From: Photobacterium sp. DA100 | GTDB lineage: Bacteria; Pseudomonadota; Gammaproteobacteria; Enterobacterales; Vibrionaceae | NCBI RefSeq assembly: GCF_029223585.1 | Contig: NZ_CP119423.1 | Span: forward strand, 2,232,001 to 2,296,000 | DNA length: 64,000 bases | Direction: 5' to 3' | Part shown: positions 9,671-18,019 of the stretch, piece by piece | How the letters are laid out: each line of letters opens with the position of its first letter | Position numbering within the stretch: position 1 is the stretch's first letter | The notes under the pieces: generated by a model | Database searches by the model: none | The model's input: the letters and a program-made list of their open reading frames with translations, nothing else | What the model was told of the DNA's origin: nothing | Position numbers and translations under genes: made by a program

Positions 9671-10879
9671 TTACACCAAAACAGGGGTGTCATGACGGCT
9701 ACTGTGACGGACCCACAACAAGCTCAGTACCACCAAGATAGCCATGACCGTCATCACCGCCCCCAAGCTGTACTGATCTTCGGCTCGCATCATAGAGGCA
9801 GCCAACGTCGCCAAGCCTGCACCAAGGTTCTGTAATCCCCCCAGCACAGCCCCTGCCGTACCGGCATGGTGGGGAAAAGGCTGGATCGCAGCGGTCGTTG
9901 CCGCAGGAAAGAGTATCCCTGCCCCAATGAAATACACAAACGCACCGCCAATCAATGAGCTAACTGTGACTAGGCCAGCCATACCCGGAATGAAGATTGC
10001 CAATGCGCCAGCAATAATTGCCAACATCCCCAGGAACATGACACGAGTATTACCAATCTGTTTGGCTAGCACTGCCGACAACCATGAACCCGCAAGGTAA
10101 CCCGGCAACGGTAGAATAAACAACAGGCTCACCGTTTTCGGATCCAATTTAAGTACGCTACCCAGTAGCACACCTGCAGCTGCTTCGAATACAGCAATAC
10201 CGGCGAATGTCGCAATCAGACAGAGTACATACCCTTGGAACCGGCGGTTACCCAGCACATAGCGATAGCTTACCCACACTCGCTCATTGCGGCGGTTTTC
10301 TTTCGGCAGGGTCTCGGTAAACATGAACATCATCGCAACCGTGACCAAGGTGCCGAAAACCAACAGGAACCAGTAGCTCGCCTGCCAATCGAATACTGAC
10401 GAGAGGTATCCCCCCAACACCGGTGCAATAAGCGGTGAAAAGATCACCCCCATGCTGACTAGACTATTGGCCCGGTGCAGCTGTTCACCGTCAAAGCAAT
10501 CTCGGGTAACAGTTCGGCACATGGCACCACTACAACCGGTGCCCATCCCCTGAACAAATGTAGCAACAAGGAACCACTCAAAGCTCGGTGCAAACAACGC
10601 CGCCATTGAACCGACAATAAAAATTGCCATGCCCGCAATGATCACTGGACGTCGTCCAACTCTGTCAGACAAAGGTCCATAGATAAACTGCGACATGCCA
10701 TAAGGAATGAGATACGCCGCCATCACTGCCTGTAAATATGCCGACTTTACTGAGAAAAAATCCGACATCGCCGGGATCGATGGCACATACATTGTTTGGG
10801 TCATTTGCCCTACAGCCGCAAGAATGATTATTAGAAATAACAATCTTGCCATGCTAGAAGAAGGTGATTGCTGTTTCAC
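9671..10879 (-). CDS. emrD: EmrD-type multidrug efflux MFS transporter
   Basis: A roughly 400-residue, 12-TM major facilitator. Motifs parallel E. coli EmrD throughout: AAVGQMTQTMYVPSIPAM in TM1, GPLSDRVGRRPVIIAGM in the TM2-3 loop, VQGMGTGCSGAMCRT in TM4-5, and PFPHHAGTAGAVLGGLQNLGAG near TM10-11. It is a proton-driven exporter of amphipathic drugs and uncouplers in the inner membrane. The upstream ATG at 10894 lacks a ribosome site, while the GTG at 10879 has GAGG nine bases upstream and gives an N-terminus the length of E. coli EmrD; I therefore use 10879, with 10894 or 10852 as alternatives. Monocistronic. Confidence 0.9.
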   Translation of the reverse strand: MKQQSPSSSMARLLFLIIILAAVGQMTQTMYVPSIPAMSDFFSVKSAYLQAVMAAYLIPYGMSQFIYGPLSDRVGRRPVIIAGMAIFIVGSMAALFAPSFEWFLVATFVQGMGTGCSGAMCRTVTRDCFDGEQLHRANSLVSMGVIFSPLIAPVLGGYLSSVFDWQASYWFLLVFGTLVTVAMMFMFTETLPKENRRNERVWVSYRYVLGNRRFQGYVLCLIATFAGIAVFEAAAGVLLGSVLKLDPKTVSLLFILPLPGYLAGSWLSAVLAKQIGNTRVMFLGMLAIIAGALAIFIPGMAGLVTVSSLIGGAFVYFIGAGILFPAATTAAIQPFPHHAGTAGAVLGGLQNLGAGLATLAASMMRAEDQYSLGAVMTVMAILVVLSLLWVRHSSRHDTPVLV

Positions 10880-11222
10880 AGCCAATATCCTCATTACAGA
10901 ATAATATTTTGAGAAACTGCGTCATCTTTGATGAATTTCATTAACAAATAAAATTTAATGCTATTTTTTGGAGCTGACGCGATATAAAAGCTCTAGGAGT
11001 TGAGATAGATTAGATTCAACACCTGATGTGATAAACGAGATAGTATAGCTGAACACTAATCATGGCAAGCAGTTAGGGTCAGTTGAAGCACGATTGTTTA
11101 TTATCAATCGCATTAGAAAAATTAATGCTTAATTAGAGTGTTTGGCATGCTTCTTTTCGCACCGCCAACAATCAGCTGATCCCACACTTTGTAATACGTG
11201 AATAAATAAGCAATCTCGAGAT
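10880..11222. other. Intergenic region between emrD and the ribA terminator
   Basis: About 340 bp of AT-rich sequence holding the presumed emrD promoter. I see no open frame with a ribosome site, no RNA gene and no clear operator. Confidence 0.5.
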
Positions 11223-11249
11223 AAAAAAAACCCTGCCGGAGCAGGGTTT
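11223..11249 (-). terminator. Terminator of ribA
   Basis: AAACCCTGC / GCAGGGTTT stem; on the minus strand it is followed by a run of eight or more T, just downstream of the ribA stop. Confidence 0.85.
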
Positions 11250-11269
11250 CGTCGAAAAGGCATCAATGA

Positions 11270-11869
11270 TTAATCAAAGTGAAACCTGTGCTTACCGTGA
11301 GCAGCTTTGGTTTTCAGGTAATTCTCATTACCGTCTTTAAGGTGTGCTTTAGTACCCACCACTTCTGTAATCACAATACCGAGAGCTTCGAGCTCGCGGA
11401 TTTTTTTCGGATTATTGGTGATCAAGCGAATTTCTTTTAAACCCAGTGCCGCAAGCATGTGGGCCGCCTCAGAGAAATCACGCAGATCATCACCAAAACC
11501 GAGGTGATTATTCGCCTCGTAAGTATTCATTCCCTGGCTTTGCAGTTCATAAGCATCGATCTTATTATAAAGACCAATCCCGCGACCTTCTTGGCGCAAA
11601 TACAGCAGTACCCCGCCCTGCTCGCCCATCTTTTCAATGGTTTCATCCAGCTGTTCACCACAATCACAACGCGAAGAGTGGAAAACATCACCCGTTAGAC
11701 ACTCAGAATGCATACGCACAAGTGGCGGTATTGAACGCTGATCGGCATTTTGGAAAATCACAGCAACATGTTCTTTGCCTGACTCTAGCCCTCGGAAGGA
11801 AAGCAGTTCAGCAGGAATATCACTTCTTTTACCGACTTTAAAAGGCACTCGGGCCCTTACTTTAACCAT
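11270..11869 (-). CDS. ribA: GTP cyclohydrolase II
   Basis: A 199-residue stand-alone RibA. The zinc site is [19 protein letters not shown], with three Cys. The catalytic segment is [16 protein letters not shown], and [17 protein letters not shown] is the conserved C-terminal motif. It opens the imidazole ring of GTP as the first step of riboflavin synthesis. The ATG at 11869 has AGGA five bases upstream (AGGAACAAC-ATG) and is preferred over 11896. No FMN riboswitch is visible upstream. Confidence 0.95.
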   Translation of the reverse strand: MVKVRARVPFKVGKRSDIPAELLSFRGLESGKEHVAVIFQNADQRSIPPLVRMHSECLTGDVFHSSRCDCGEQLDETIEKMGEQGGVLLYLRQEGRGIGLYNKIDAYELQSQGMNTYEANNHLGFGDDLRDFSEAAHMLAALGLKEIRLITNNPKKIRELEALGIVITEVVGTKAHLKDGNENYLKTKAAHGKHRFHFD

Positions 11870-12041
11870 GTTGTTCCTAAGTACTTCTACAGCCAAAACA
11901 GTAGCGGCAATCCAATCGATACAAGCCTAACGGCAAAGGCTACAGGCATACTGTTTGACTGACTATTCTCTACACAACACCCAGCCGTTGATACTCGCAA
12001 GTACAGCTGTCGCTAGGGTATTACTCTTTTACTCGGGTAGA

Positions 12042-12101
12042 TATACCCAAATGACTTCAAGGGACCAACTCAAACAGGTGACTTGAAGCGACTTGGGTAT
12101 A
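12042..12101. repeat. 60-bp palindromic intergenic repeat (ERIC-like ends)
   Basis: TATACCCAAATGACTTCAAG at 12042-12061 and the imperfect complement CTTGAAGCGACTTGGGTATA at 12082-12101 pair at 17 of 20 positions around a 20-bp centre. A similar end, TCAAGTCGCTTGGGTATACT, occurs alone at 9211-9230 before yciU. This resembles the ATACCC...GGGTAT-ended intergenic palindromes of enteric and vibrio genomes. Copy number elsewhere is unknown. Confidence 0.55.
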
Positions 12102-12242
12102 ATTGGTAATGATATCTAAAATTATTGCACTAAAACAGCGTAAAGGTATAGGTTGCTGCTTATCAGAGCAATATTAACCACCCCTTCAAGGAAATGTTAT
12201 AACATAACAAAGGCAGTGATAAAACCACACCTTATCTGTGGC

Positions 12243-12584
12243 TTAGGCGCTGCAGGCACGATAGTAAGCTTTGAGTTTTTGTCCCTGGAAAAGACACATC
12301 GACATTAGCGTAAAGCAGACTACCGCCGCCATGATCACCAACATCCGCAGCCAGTCATCTCCCATCATCAGCCTGACAGTGATCATGGTGTACGTCACAT
12401 GCAGCCACTTCAACGCTACGAGACTCAAACTGATCGACATCATATAAGGTATCCACCGATGGCGAATACCTAACAGGATAGGGTAAACGAGTAGCAACAA
12501 GCACGGAATCCATGCTCCGTAACGCAAGAAATGTGCGCCAAGTAACCAAAAACTCAGGATTATCGGGAAAAAACGTAATATCAT
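12243..12584 (-). CDS. Small inner membrane protein of unknown function
   Basis: A 113-residue hydrophobic protein with four likely TM helices: about residues 4-20, 25-42, 46-65 and 80-105 (MILRFFPIILSFWLLGAHFL at the start, MLVIMAAVVCFTLMSMCLF near the end). It ends with the basic tail KLKAYYRACSA. The in-frame TTG at 12599 is possible, but the ATG at 12584 is preceded by a G-rich stretch able to act as ribosome site. I do not recognise the family. It stands alone, with the palindromic repeat downstream. Confidence 0.6.
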   Translation of the reverse strand: MILRFFPIILSFWLLGAHFLRYGAWIPCLLLLVYPILLGIRHRWIPYMMSISLSLVALKWLHVTYTMITVRLMMGDDWLRMLVIMAAVVCFTLMSMCLFQGQKLKAYYRACSA

Positions 12585-12790
12585 GAAACACCCCCACAAA
12601 GAAGTGTTACATATACATCTTTAATACACCAATATAAAGGTAAATCTCAGCGGTCCACCAGTTGAATGCGGTAGCAGAGCGTCAAAGTAAATAGAAGCAC
12701 TTTTTTTACCCTGCCAATGCATTTACCCTGTTATATCCAAAAAAGTTATGTTTCAATAGCGCCCTTTTTGAGCAACTCGTTAATGCTTCG

Positions 12791-14320
12791 ATGAACATGA
12801 CTCTTTGGCTACGCTGGCGCTTTCCTTTCCTGTTCTTTCTAATGGGGGCAGTGGCTATTGCTTTTTGTTCGCAGCCTATCCGCCACTACCTGTTCAAGAA
12901 TGAAGTTGAGAAGCGACTTGAAAACATCCATAAGTTCTACCAAGAAAGATACCTGAATGTAGGGCATGAATTACAAGCGTTGATAGGCGAGCTCAACTTT
13001 ACCTGCACATCGCATGATATCGCCCTACTGCGCGAGACTATCGAGCAGTCGACAGGCATCCAGCTGCTGGAGCTCCAGACAGCAGAGGGCCATTGCTCGG
13101 TATATGGCAACAACGTGCCGTTGATAAAACACTTTGATAATCCTGTCGAAATCATCTTGCACGAAGCTGTTGATTTCAGCTACGACGTTGCTCCGTATCA
13201 CAACCATCGCCTGAAGGTCCACTACCGGCTTCAGGAAGCCAGCCTGATCCTCATTACCGAGCCAGTGCAAAATGTTTTCACCCGCAGTGAGGTTTGCTCA
13301 AGCTGCACCGCCATCACCTTAAGTCGTGGCGGCGAAGAAATTCAAGTGTATCCGATGCAGAGCACTGAAACCTACTTTCCTATTGCCAGCCAACCCTTTG
13401 GCCCTAACTATGCCATAAATGTCTATGCCACTGAGCAAGGGATCGACTACGTGACAGAGCATGACCTGTTCCTTACCCAGTTACTGCTGTTTTTTATGTT
13501 GCTGTCTGTCAGTTTGATGATCGGGCTGTACCGAACCCCCGAGCGGACGTTGAAGGAAATGATATCCTTCGGCCTGCTCAAAAAGGAGTTTGTCCCTTTC
13601 TATCAACCGATTATCGATACCCGTACCGATTCGATGGCCTGCTGCGAGGTGTTGATACGTTGGCAACGCGCAGACGGGGAGCTTATTTCTCCTAATCAAT
13701 TTATCCCCATCGCTGAACACAATGGTCAAATCAAGCTACTGACGCAATATATGCTTGAGCAGGTTATTGACCAATTCCAGGACGAGTTCTTTGTCAACAA
13801 GGGGTTTTACGTCAGTATTAATGTCACCCCGCAACAACTGGAGGACGACGAATTTCTCCATACGACAATCAACTTGCTCAAACAGCGCAATGTCCCTGCC
13901 CACAGGCTGGCATTCGAGGTAACAGAGCGGATCCCATTTAAGAACTTGGCGAAAGCCAAGAGCATTATCCAGCAGCTGACAGACTTTGGCATTTCGATCA
14001 AGCTTGATGACGCTGGTACCGGTTATGGTGGCTTTAGCTACCTACAAAACCTGCCAATCGATACATTGAAGATCGATAAGATGTTTATCGACACTATCGG
14101 CACCAATGATGTTAAGTCCAACATACTTGACTCAATCATCCTGTTTGCCAAACACGCAGGCCTCAAAGTCATTGCCGAGGGGGTTGAAACCGCAGAACAG
14201 GTTGCCTACCTGCATCAACGTGATATTCACCTGATGCAAGGCTTCCATTTTGCCAAGCCCATGCCGTTCAGTGAATTTAGGCAGTATTTACAACAAGATC
14301 TGCAGAGTTCGTCGAGCTAA
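12791..14320 (+). CDS. CSS-domain EAL c-di-GMP phosphodiesterase (second copy)
   Basis: A 509-residue membrane protein with the same architecture as the product at 6936-8510. TM1 is at about 12-28, then a periplasmic CSS domain with Cys72 (FTCTSHD) and Cys102 (HCSVYG), TM2 at about 225-245, and an EAL domain at about 255-500. Motifs: CCEVLIRW, SINVTPQQ, FEVTERIP, DDAGTGYGG and AEGVETAE. Two extra periplasmic cysteines (EVCSSCTA, near 173-176) form a CxxC not seen in the first copy. The canonical DDFGTGYS motif reads DDAGTGYGG, but both Asp are kept, so activity is expected. Monocistronic. Confidence 0.9.
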   Translation: MNMTLWLRWRFPFLFFLMGAVAIAFCSQPIRHYLFKNEVEKRLENIHKFYQERYLNVGHELQALIGELNFTCTSHDIALLRETIEQSTGIQLLELQTAEGHCSVYGNNVPLIKHFDNPVEIILHEAVDFSYDVAPYHNHRLKVHYRLQEASLILITEPVQNVFTRSEVCSSCTAITLSRGGEEIQVYPMQSTETYFPIASQPFGPNYAINVYATEQGIDYVTEHDLFLTQLLLFFMLLSVSLMIGLYRTPERTLKEMISFGLLKKEFVPFYQPIIDTRTDSMACCEVLIRWQRADGELISPNQFIPIAEHNGQIKLLTQYMLEQVIDQFQDEFFVNKGFYVSINVTPQQLEDDEFLHTTINLLKQRNVPAHRLAFEVTERIPFKNLAKAKSIIQQLTDFGISIKLDDAGTGYGGFSYLQNLPIDTLKIDKMFIDTIGTNDVKSNILDSIILFAKHAGLKVIAEGVETAEQVAYLHQRDIHLMQGFHFAKPMPFSEFRQYLQQDLQSSSS

Positions 14321-14495
14321 TTTAGCTGTGATATTAATCAACCGATATTTTTTTGCGCAACTTTAATTGTTATTTTTTGCAGAAACTCTAAAATTGCTCG
14401 GTTACATTCCTATAGCACCTGTCACCGCACAGGCTAGGATAAATTAATTAGTCTTGCTGCTAACAAGCAGCAAATGACGCAGTAAAGGATACGAC

Positions 14496-15401
14496 ATGAT
14501 TCAAGTAGTTGGTCACAAAAACCCTGATAGCGATAGCATCTGTTCAGCACTTGTTGGTGCTGCTCTTCTTAAAGCTCGTGGCGTTGAAGCTAAAGCTGTT
14601 CGTCAAGGTGAAATTAACCGTGAAACACAGCACATTCTTCAGACAGCCGGTGTTGACCAGCCTGAAATGTGTACAGGTGTTGCCGGTGAGAAAGTTTGGC
14701 TTGTTGACTACACTGACTTGGCACAAGCACCTGACGACATCGCAGAAGCAGAAATCGTAGGTATTGTTGACCACCACCGTCTAGGTGACGTGATGACAGT
14801 TAACCCGCTTGAAGCATGGATCTGGCCGGTAGGTTGTACTTGTACCATCATGTTCAACCTGTTCAAGATGGAAAACGTAGAAATCACTCGCGAGCTTGCC
14901 ACACTGATGATGTCGGCTATCCTGAGTGACACTGTTGGCTTTGCGTCTCCAACTTGCACGCAAAAAGACAAAGATGCCGTTGCTGAACTAGCTCCACTAG
15001 CGGGTGTTGAAGATCTAGACCTGTTCATCAAAGAGCTACTGATCGCTAAAACTGACATCCAGGGTCTATCTGCTGCAGAACTTGTTGAAAAAGATCTGAA
15101 AGCGTACCCGTTCAAAGAGCGTAACGTTGTTGTAGGCCAGATCGAACTTGCAACTCTTGAGCAAGTTGAAGATATGATTGCCGAGCTTGAAGCCGATCTT
15201 CAGCGTCGTTGTGACGAGGAAGGCCTGGCAATGGCTGCCCTAATGCTAACTGATATCACTACCAGCACAACGCGCTTGCTTTACAAAGGTGAATGGAACG
15301 AGGTGCTAGATGCCTATGCTAAAGACGGCATGCTGATGATGGAAAACACCCTAAGCCGTAAGAAGCAAGGCTGGCCATGGCTTCAGCAAGTACTTGCTTG
15401 A
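14496..15401 (+). CDS. ppaC: Manganese-dependent (family II) inorganic pyrophosphatase
   Basis: A 301-residue DHH-superfamily enzyme. HKNPDSDS (residues 7-14) and the VDHHRLGD motif form the dinuclear Mn site, and SRKKQ (287-291) near the C-terminus binds substrate. Length is typical for the CBS-free PpaC type found in Vibrionaceae. It hydrolyses pyrophosphate in the cytosol. AAAGGAT precedes the ATG, codon bias is strong, and a terminator follows. Single-gene unit. Confidence 0.95.
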   Translation: MIQVVGHKNPDSDSICSALVGAALLKARGVEAKAVRQGEINRETQHILQTAGVDQPEMCTGVAGEKVWLVDYTDLAQAPDDIAEAEIVGIVDHHRLGDVMTVNPLEAWIWPVGCTCTIMFNLFKMENVEITRELATLMMSAILSDTVGFASPTCTQKDKDAVAELAPLAGVEDLDLFIKELLIAKTDIQGLSAAELVEKDLKAYPFKERNVVVGQIELATLEQVEDMIAELEADLQRRCDEEGLAMAALMLTDITTSTTRLLYKGEWNEVLDAYAKDGMLMMENTLSRKKQGWPWLQQVLA

Positions 15402-15423
15402 TAGCTGGTACCACTGTTATTGG

Positions 15424-15451
15424 AAAGGAACGCTTCGGCGTTCCTTTTTTT
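15424..15451 (+). terminator. Terminator of ppaC
   Basis: AAAGGAACGC-TTCG-GCGTTCCTTT with a UUCG-type tetraloop and T-run, just after ppaC. Confidence 0.9.
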
Positions 15452-15484
15452 GATCTCAACACACTGCAAGCAAGCTGCTGCCCG

Positions 15485-16693
15485 TTAGCGCTTCACGGCG
15501 GTGGTTTCATTCAAAATATCGGCAAAATGAGAGACGAACTCGCGGCCTATCAGCTTGCCTTCACGATAATCAATTTCCAGATCATCTTTGCTGCTAAGTA
15601 GTGCACGACTCTTCAAGCTTTTCTCAGGCGCAATCTGAATAACCTGCAGACCGTCAGGCGGTGACAACATGAACTCGTGTGCATCTTGGTAGGTGGTATA
15701 GTAGCGGTTTAGCATATCGATGACTTCCAGGCGCTTGCTGTTGCCTGTAAGTGAGAGAAAACGCTCAATATTGTCTGCTGAAAGTAAGCTCCAGCCCTTC
15801 CCTTTGCTCGCTGGTGTTCCCGCCGCGGCAGCCTCTGCTTGTTCAGGCTTGAGTAATAGCTCTTTCTCGCGCCACCCCAACTTCCAACTCTCGAACTTGG
15901 TCGTAAGCTCACCATGAAGCGCTTTCACCTTATCAATGGATTGGTTCAAGCTAAGCCGATCGATATATTCAGGCAGGGCAATTTCTACTTTTCCGCGCCA
16001 ATCATTAAACAGACGGCTTTCATCTTGTGGCAAGGCAACAGGTTCCGTCCTGACGACGACAACAAGATCTGCCCCTCTCTGCCATGCCTCCCTCACTGGC
16101 ACGGCGGCACTGACACCACCATCGACCCACTCCAAATCATCGAAATTAACAGGTTGGTTGTAGATCACCGGTATGGCACATGAAGCCCGCAATACCTCAC
16201 ACCAGTTTTTCTCATACATAGGCATGTAAATGTCACATAAGGTATCTTTGCGAGTGGCACAAGCCAATGCGGTCCGGTGCTGAAGGACTTCCCGGGCAGT
16301 AATAAGATCTAGCGGAATAGAGCCTTGTGCACGAACCTCTTCCAATGCCCAGTCGAGGTTCATTGATTTCTGTTGGCTTAGGTATTTGTATAGATTGAAG
16401 AATTCAGTGTCAGTCGTAAAATTGGTAATGAACTGATACCCGAAACGGGGCTGACGGCTGATAAAAGAAGAGAGGTTCAGCGCTCCAGCAGAGGTGCCGA
16501 TATAAAGTTCAAACGGGTCGAAATCGCTCTCTAAAAACGCATCAAACACACCGGCCGTAAAAATGCCACGTTGCCCTCCCCCCTGAACAACTAGCGCTAT
16601 CTTTTTCTTTCTTGCACTAAGCAGCTGGCGCGAAAAGTTGTTAATGGAAGGTAAATCAAACGCTTTTAAGCTAAACGGTAAGTGATTTGTCAT
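15485..16693 (-). CDS. Patatin-like phospholipase, YjjU type
   Basis: A 402-residue protein with the patatin catalytic dyad. The oxyanion loop is GGGQRG (residues 38-43), the nucleophile elbow is GTSAG with Ser68, and the catalytic Asp191 is in VDGG. The surrounding sequence (IYMPMYEKNWCEVLRASCAIPVIY) follows E. coli YjjU. There is no signal peptide, so it is a cytoplasmic or membrane-associated lipid acyl hydrolase. Residues about 270-330 form a linker with Ala/Glu-rich sequence before a conserved tail. Convergent with ppaC. Confidence 0.88.
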   Translation of the reverse strand: MTNHLPFSLKAFDLPSINNFSRQLLSARKKKIALVVQGGGQRGIFTAGVFDAFLESDFDPFELYIGTSAGALNLSSFISRQPRFGYQFITNFTTDTEFFNLYKYLSQQKSMNLDWALEEVRAQGSIPLDLITAREVLQHRTALACATRKDTLCDIYMPMYEKNWCEVLRASCAIPVIYNQPVNFDDLEWVDGGVSAAVPVREAWQRGADLVVVVRTEPVALPQDESRLFNDWRGKVEIALPEYIDRLSLNQSIDKVKALHGELTTKFESWKLGWREKELLLKPEQAEAAAAGTPASKGKGWSLLSADNIERFLSLTGNSKRLEVIDMLNRYYTTYQDAHEFMLSPPDGLQVIQIAPEKSLKSRALLSSKDDLEIDYREGKLIGREFVSHFADILNETTAVKR

Positions 16694-16792
16694 ACTGCTA
16701 AACCAATCCTACTAGATTCCCTGGCAGACAGTATACCTTCCTTAGTTTGATTAAACCTTAATTATAAGTTTATTCTTTTGTTTATTAATATT

Positions 16793-16882
16793 TTACATGG
16801 TTACAGAGACGAGCCCAAAGCCCAGCAGGACTGTCATGGTAATAATTGCAGTGCATATTGCTAGTTTCAAATCAAAGTCCAT
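16793..16882 (-). CDS. YnhF-like small membrane protein, 29 aa
   Basis: A short minus-strand frame with a strong ribosome site (GGGGAAGGGG ending 5 bp before the ATG at 16882) encodes 29 residues. It begins MDFDLKLAICTAIITM and ends GFGLVSVTM, with one TM helix over most of its length. E. coli YnhF is also 29 residues, with the same N-terminal D-L-K and a single TM. Function is unknown in either organism. The strong site and family resemblance make this a real gene rather than chance. It fills part of the gap between the patatin gene and the outer membrane protein gene. Confidence 0.75.
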   Translation of the reverse strand: MDFDLKLAICTAIITMTVLLGFGLVSVTM

Positions 16883-17023
16883 AATAATCCCCTTCCCCAG
16901 AAAGCAATCTTAACAAATTATTAACCCTATTTTAGGGGGAGTTCAAGATTCTGGCTAATGAAAAAGCAATAATATAAGAAAGCTGTCACACTTATACTTG
17001 GGTTTGCGCTAATGGATAATGGT

Positions 17024-17617
17024 ATGAAAATTGGACATTTATTGATCACTGCCACTGGGTTGTTGACCGCATCATGGGCGGCATCGGCGAATACTATCTA
17101 TGTGACACCGTATGTTGGATACACCTTTTCGAATTCAGTAACCGATGACAATGGGACACAAATAGCCCCCGACGATGACCCGCATTACGCAATCAGTATC
17201 GAGACAGACTTGGATAATGGGCGCGTTGGCCTATTTGTCAGCCACCTTCCGACTGGTTACGAGAATTTTTCCAATTCCGGCTCTTTTACCTACGTTCATT
17301 TCCAGAGTTCATTGCGTTTCAATACCTTTGAGCACTTTGATACCTATCTTGGCGCAAGCATAGGCACAACCATAGTCGATGCCGACTGGAGTGATCAAGA
17401 TCTTGTTTTCTCAGGTGGTTTTCTGGGTGGTCTCGAGTATAAATTTACGCCCAATTTCTCGGTCCTTCTTGAAGGCCGCTGGCTGGCAAATCTCATGGAA
17501 AGTGATACGACGACCATTTGTCACCTGCCCGAAGGTAACCAAACCTGTAAAATCAGCGTCGATTCTGAATGGTTGACCCAGTTCCAGACGAACCTCGGTT
17601 TCACCTACGCGTTCTAA
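17024..17617 (+). CDS. Outer membrane beta-barrel protein
   Basis: About 197 residues: signal peptide (MKIGHLLITATGLLTASWAASA), then alternating beta-strand sequence ending in Phe (TNLGFTYAF), the usual C-terminal barrel signal. It resembles OmpW/OmpA-barrel-like small porins, with motifs such as YVTPYVGYTFSNSV, but I cannot name a family. Two Cys (ICHLPEGNQTCKI) may form a loop disulfide. The ATG at 17024 has GGAT before it and starts the signal peptide directly. Monocistronic, followed by a hairpin. Confidence 0.7.
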   Translation: MKIGHLLITATGLLTASWAASANTIYVTPYVGYTFSNSVTDDNGTQIAPDDDPHYAISIETDLDNGRVGLFVSHLPTGYENFSNSGSFTYVHFQSSLRFNTFEHFDTYLGASIGTTIVDADWSDQDLVFSGGFLGGLEYKFTPNFSVLLEGRWLANLMESDTTTICHLPEGNQTCKISVDSEWLTQFQTNLGFTYAF

Positions 17618-18019
17618 CCTCTTCGGCTAGTTAAGAGCAGTAGCTCCCCCGTTAGCACCAGCGAAAGTCTTCGCTGGTGTGCTGATACCCTAATTTAGGG
17701 CCATTTTTTAGACATTATCATTGTGTTTGTAAAATAATATTTCCAACCAAGCAGTTTCCCTCTAGGTAGTTTTTTACACCAGCATGAAAACAATCCCCCT
17801 CCTCTTGTCTGGCATCTCTATAAAAACCAATAATTAACAACTGGTCAATTTTACAGTTACAACACCACACTCTATTGCTTTACATATTTACTCTAGTTAA
17901 TCTCGTCCCATCAGCGTGGTCTTACCTTTCAATTCTCACGCTAAGTATCGATATTAATTGGAATAATTCTCTGACTAATCCTATTTCTATAGTGATTTGC
18001 CGTACATAAGGAGATGTGT
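17618..18019. other. Intergenic region with hairpin, upstream of metP
   Basis: About 400 bp. A stem CACCAGCGAA / TTCGCTGGTG at about 17656-17679 is a possible terminator for the barrel gene, although it lacks a T-tract. A short palindrome CCCTAATTTAGGG follows. The rest is AT-rich, presumably promoter DNA for metP. No small open frame with a ribosome site was found. Confidence 0.4.

Noticed and set aside
11870..12242. FMN riboswitch upstream of ribA
   Set aside because: None of the conserved RFN-element blocks could be found; the palindrome there is an intergenic repeat.
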